Source: an uncultured Kiritimatiellota bacterium (lineage in GTDB: Bacteria > Verrucomicrobiota > Kiritimatiellia > RFP12 > UBA1067). From it: a stretch of 24,706 nucleotides of DNA. Shown here piece after piece: positions 22,520 to 24,706 of this stretch. Each line of letters begins with the position of its first letter. Position 1 is the stretch's first letter. Where the stretch lies: positions 1 to 24,706 of the forward strand of contig CAKTZA010000059.1 in NCBI GenBank assembly GCA_934635045.1, given 5' to 3'. Both the position numbers and the translations under genes were made by a program. The notes under the pieces were generated by a model. The model ran no database searches. It was not told where the DNA came from and worked only from the letters and a program-made list of their open reading frames with translations.

Positions 22520-24181
22520 ATGAATATCCTGAATCTACTGATTGCGACGATTGAAATCGCCCTTGCGCCGACAGGGACGAATGACATGACGAAAGCCGTC
22601 CTGTCGGCGGTCGACCGCGTGCGCGCGGCGGGCGGCGGCGAGATCCGCCTCGCGCCGGGCGCGTACCACTTCCGCACGACGACGGCGATGTCGTTCTACG
22701 TCTCCAACCACGACCACCCCGGCACGCGCCACGTCTTCCTGCCGATCACGCACGTCACGAACCTCGTCCTGCGCTGCGACGGACGCGCCGAGTTCCTCTT
22801 CCACGGCGCGGGCATTGCCCTTGGGCTCCAGGACACGCGGAACGTGACGTTGAAGGGCATCGGCGTCGACTGGGATCGTCCGTATTACAGCGAGGCGCGG
22901 TTCGTCCGCTTCGATGGCGGCCGTCCCGTCCTCTCGTTCGACCCGAAGCAGTTCCCGATGCGGATCGACGGGAAGGGGCATCTCGTCGCCGTCGGCGAGG
23001 GCTGGGAGAAGGATCCGAAGCTCGCGCAGGCCTTTGACGCGCACGACCGCGCCTACAAGGGCAGCGCGTGGTTTTCGGGACGGGCGGACGACCTGGGTGC
23101 GGGCGTCTATCGGCTGGACGAGGACTGGACGAAGAAGTTCCCGCGTCCGCTTGCGCCCGGCGACGCCGTGGTCGTGCGCAGCGGCTGGCGGCCCGATCCG
23201 GCTGTCCACCTCAACCGGGCGCATGACACGGAGCTGGAGGACTGCGTCATCCGCGCCGCCGCCGGGATGGGCCTCATCGCCCAGCGGTCGGAGAACGTGA
23301 CGGTGCGCGGCTCGGGGCGCGCGGCCGACCGCACGGCTGGCGCGTTTGCGCGCGCGGAGACGGGGCGGATGACCTCGTTGCAGGCCGACGCGACGCACTT
23401 CTCGAACTGCCGCGGAAAGATTGTCGTCGAGAACTGCCTCTTCGAGGGCATGGTCGACGATGCGATCAACGTCCATTCGACGTGCCTCCAGGTCGAAGCG
23501 ATGCCGTCGCCGACCGAGATCCGCTGTCGCTACAAGCACAGTCAGTCCGTCGGCTTCGAGGTGTTCCTGCCGGGCGAGCGTCTGCGCGGCATCCGGGGGC
23601 GCACGCTGGAGCCGTCGGACGCGATGGTCGTCGTCACGGGCGTGACGATGCGCGCGCCGGATCTCGTCGACCTCACGCTCTCCGCGCCGCTGCCGGACGG
23701 CCTCGGCGTCGGGGATGCGGTCGAGAACGCCGACTGGCAGCCGTCCGTCGACTTCCGCAACAACATCGTGCGGAACTCGTCGCCGCGCGCGACGCTCTTC
23801 ACGACGCCCGGCCGCGTCGTCTGCGAGGGGAATCTCTTCGACCACGTTGCCGCACAGGCCATGCACCTCTCGGCGGACGCCTGGGACTGGTACGAGTCCG
23901 GCGCGTGCGAAGACGTGACGATCCGGCGGAACGTCTTCCGCGACTGTCTGCTCGTCCGGGGCAAGGGCGTCATCCAGATCGACCCGAACGTGAAGGATCT
24001 GAAGGCCCAGCGGCGACGCTACCACCGTAACATCGTCATCGAGGGGAATGTCTTCGAGCAGACGCGCGGGCCGCTCCTCTACGCGCGCAGCGTCTCGAAC
24101 CTCGTCTGGCGCGCGAACCGCGCGACGGGCGCGACGGGCTTCGACGTCGACTTCTGCGACGGCGTGAAGATCGAGAAGTAA
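22520..24181 (+). CDS. Alpha-1,3-galactosidase, GH110-like right-handed beta-helix protein
   Basis: A 553-residue right-handed parallel beta-helix protein whose pattern matches GH110, inverting exo-alpha-1,3-galactosidases that cut blood-group-B and linear alpha-1,3-Gal structures. Landmarks: GGGEIRLAPGAYHF, YVSNHDHPGTRHVFLPITHV, NVTLKGIGVDWDRPYYSEA, LQADATHFSNCRGKIVVENCLFEGMVDDAINVHS, then repeated helix rungs with NIVRNSSPRATLFTTPG. Asp290 (QAD) and Asp313-Asp314 (MVDDA) are 23-24 residues apart, as I recall for catalytic Asp321, Asp344 and Asp345 of a characterised GH110. The N-terminus MNILNLLIATIEIALAP is a minimal signal-like sequence, similar in style to that of the esterase. There is no Shine-Dalgarno before ATG 22520, and it lies behind the CACGGAG element. 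GH28-type or other beta-helix hydrolases are less likely alternatives. Confidence 0.82.
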   Translation: MNILNLLIATIEIALAPTGTNDMTKAVLSAVDRVRAAGGGEIRLAPGAYHFRTTTAMSFYVSNHDHPGTRHVFLPITHVTNLVLRCDGRAEFLFHGAGIALGLQDTRNVTLKGIGVDWDRPYYSEARFVRFDGGRPVLSFDPKQFPMRIDGKGHLVAVGEGWEKDPKLAQAFDAHDRAYKGSAWFSGRADDLGAGVYRLDEDWTKKFPRPLAPGDAVVVRSGWRPDPAVHLNRAHDTELEDCVIRAAAGMGLIAQRSENVTVRGSGRAADRTAGAFARAETGRMTSLQADATHFSNCRGKIVVENCLFEGMVDDAINVHSTCLQVEAMPSPTEIRCRYKHSQSVGFEVFLPGERLRGIRGRTLEPSDAMVVVTGVTMRAPDLVDLTLSAPLPDGLGVGDAVENADWQPSVDFRNNIVRNSSPRATLFTTPGRVVCEGNLFDHVAAQAMHLSADAWDWYESGACEDVTIRRNVFRDCLLVRGKGVIQIDPNVKDLKAQRRRYHRNIVIEGNVFEQTRGPLLYARSVSNLVWRANRATGATGFDVDFCDGVKIEK

Positions 24182-24188
24182 GATTCGT

Positions 24189-24211
24189 CCGTACGCCCTG
24201 TTCCCGTACGG
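24189..24211 (+). terminator. Possible terminator after the GH110 gene
   Basis: CCGTACG (24189-24195) and CGTACGG (24205-24211) form a perfect 7-bp stem with a 9-nt loop, 7 nt after the GH110 stop. Only a short mixed T stretch follows, so it is a weak intrinsic terminator at best. Confidence 0.4.
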
Positions 24212-24248
24212 GGTCATTTGTGATGGGAACTGGGCGGTGCAGTCGCCG

Positions 24249-24261
24249 TTTGTGGTATCAT
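24249..24261 (+). promoter_or_regulatory. Decayed promoter of the AAA-ATPase-like remnant
   Basis: TTTGTGG then TATCAT (24256-24261) keeps the local promoter shape with one mismatch in the hexamer. The hexamer is 7 nt upstream of an ATA codon that begins the recognisable protein, the same spacing as in the leaderless rnfE promoter. Confidence 0.35.
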
Positions 24262-24346
24262 GTGCGGCATAGAAAAGATTTCGACGGACATCTATTCGTT
24301 CGAGGACATCCGTCAGGGGTGGGTCGAGGGCGCGGCAAATGGATAG
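24260..24346 (+). pseudogene. 5' fragment of a PF09820-type AAA-ATPase-like gene
   Basis: A 28-codon open frame reads MCGIEKISTDIYSFEDIRQG and then loses all resemblance before a TAG. The first part matches the start of the predicted AAA-ATPase/PD-(D/E)XK family common in gut bacteria, whose N-termini run like ISTGIYTFEKLR and continue into YVDKT. Here the sequence breaks off after FEDIRQG at about 24319 and continues with DNA that reads sensibly on the other strand. It looks like a gene start cut by a rearrangement. The assignment rests on about 15 residues and is tentative. Confidence 0.4.
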
Positions 24347-24414
24347 AGCGACACGTTCGTCCGCTTGCCGCGAACGCCTTGCCTCGTCCCCTCAAAGAAC
24401 AGCGCGAGGTTCAT
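24313..24414 (-). pseudogene. Short fragment resembling a DUF2235 N-terminus
   Basis: On the minus strand an ATG at 24414 follows GGGAGG and encodes 33 residues beginning MNLALFFEGTRQG and including RTNVSLYPFAA. The F-F-x-G-T start followed by a TNV-x-LY element recalls the beginning of DUF2235 hydrolases (Tle1-like), whose first strand carries DGT. The frame ends at the same point where the AAA-ATPase-like fragment breaks off, consistent with two gene stubs joined head to head. Resemblance is short and could be chance. Confidence 0.3.
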
Positions 24415-24466
24415 GTCCTCCCTTTTGATGCCTCCAGCAGTTCCCTTTCGCAACACAGGGAATGAC

Positions 24467-24706
24467 TCACTCGCGCGAAGCCGCTTGCTTCAACACCGCG
24501 TCCCGTTCCTTCTGGATATGTGCGCGCGCCTGTTTTCGGTCATGCACCCGGCTCAGTTCATTTTTCTGCCTCGTTCCTTGCGCACGGTTGCCGCAGACCG
24601 CATCGGGCGCCCAAGGAATCCCTCAATTTTCGCCCTGATTGCGTCGCGCCGTTCTGCGGCAAGAGTCCGCGTCTCGTCATCAAATCGGCTCTCAAGCAAA
24701 TCCAAC
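24467..24706 (-). pseudogene. 3' part of an unrecognised gene with a frameshift, cut by the window edge
   Basis: Reading in from the window end on the minus strand, one frame gives LDLLESRFDDETRTLAAERR and continues helical and charged to KERGRKMN and a TGA at 24555-24553. A second frame, reached by one extra base at an A5 run near 24562, continues in the same style with NELSRVHDRKQARAHIQKER and ends at a TGA at 24469-24467. Together they look like one Arg/Lys/Glu-rich helical protein split by a one-base indel or programmed slip. I do not recognise the family. It lies 52 nt upstream of the DUF2235-like fragment on the same strand. Confidence 0.4.

Noticed and set aside
22535..24217. 560-codon open frame opposite the GH110 gene
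   Set aside because: Low-complexity Arg/Val/Asp composition, with no motifs and no ribosome site. The + frame has clear beta-helix features.
24220..24465. 81-codon open frame on the + strand near the right end
   Set aside because: It covers the two head-to-head fragments in a different frame and gives no family-like sequence.

Overview
The window is 24.7 kb of GC-rich bacterial chromosome, gene-dense and mostly on the + strand. An LptA-like protein with a signal peptide points to a Gram-negative (diderm) cell. An Rnf subunit, a malic enzyme and a host-glycan-type glycosidase cluster fit an anaerobic gut or animal-associated bacterium. The combination of short A/T-rich tandem arrays between GC-rich genes, CACGGAG- and CGCAGAG-type repeats and GH110/GH36/sialate-esterase genes is reminiscent of the Kiritimatiellae/Verrucomicrobiota. 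That placement is an inference with no marker-gene test behind it.

Layout: (1) 1-6828 holds a flavin-reductase-like protein, uvrB and a full-length purL. (2) 6856-7869, minus strand, holds tRNA-Gly, tRNA-Leu and tRNA-Ser followed by a short tilS. (3) 7967-9256 is a malic enzyme. (4) 9322-14189 is a tightly packed seven-gene run: rnfE, nrdR, a Gfo/Idh/MocA-like protein, a DtxR/MntR-type regulator, a zinc-ribbon/PTS-EIIA fusion, a D-Ala-D-Ala carboxypeptidase and a DEDDh exonuclease. (5) 14190-14640 is non-coding, with hairpins and a repeat. (6) 14680-16605 carries purC, then ebfC and recR. (7) 16644-18890 carries lptA, a purine nucleoside phosphorylase and a XerC/D recombinase. (8) 18969-24181 is a glycan locus: GH36 alpha-galactosidase, sialate O-acetylesterase-type esterase and a GH110 alpha-1,3-galactosidase. 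(9) 24240-24706 holds decayed gene fragments on both strands.

Two patterns run across the genes. First, nearly every transcription unit begins with the same promoter shape: a T-run, often GG, then TATAAT, usually without a visible -35. In one case the -10 hexamer contains the uvrB stop codon, and in two cases (rnfE, lptA) it lies only 7-9 nt from the ATG, implying leaderless mRNAs. Second, short tandem arrays (7-, 8- and 17-nt units) sit at gene ends and starts. One heptamer array lies in frame inside uvrB and shares 25 identical bases, inverted, with the array in front of tilS.

The strongest leads are the heptamer element inside uvrB, the tilS gene with no canonical start codon behind the same element, the zinc-ribbon/EIIA fusion beside a metal-dependent repressor, and the GH36-esterase-GH110 locus.
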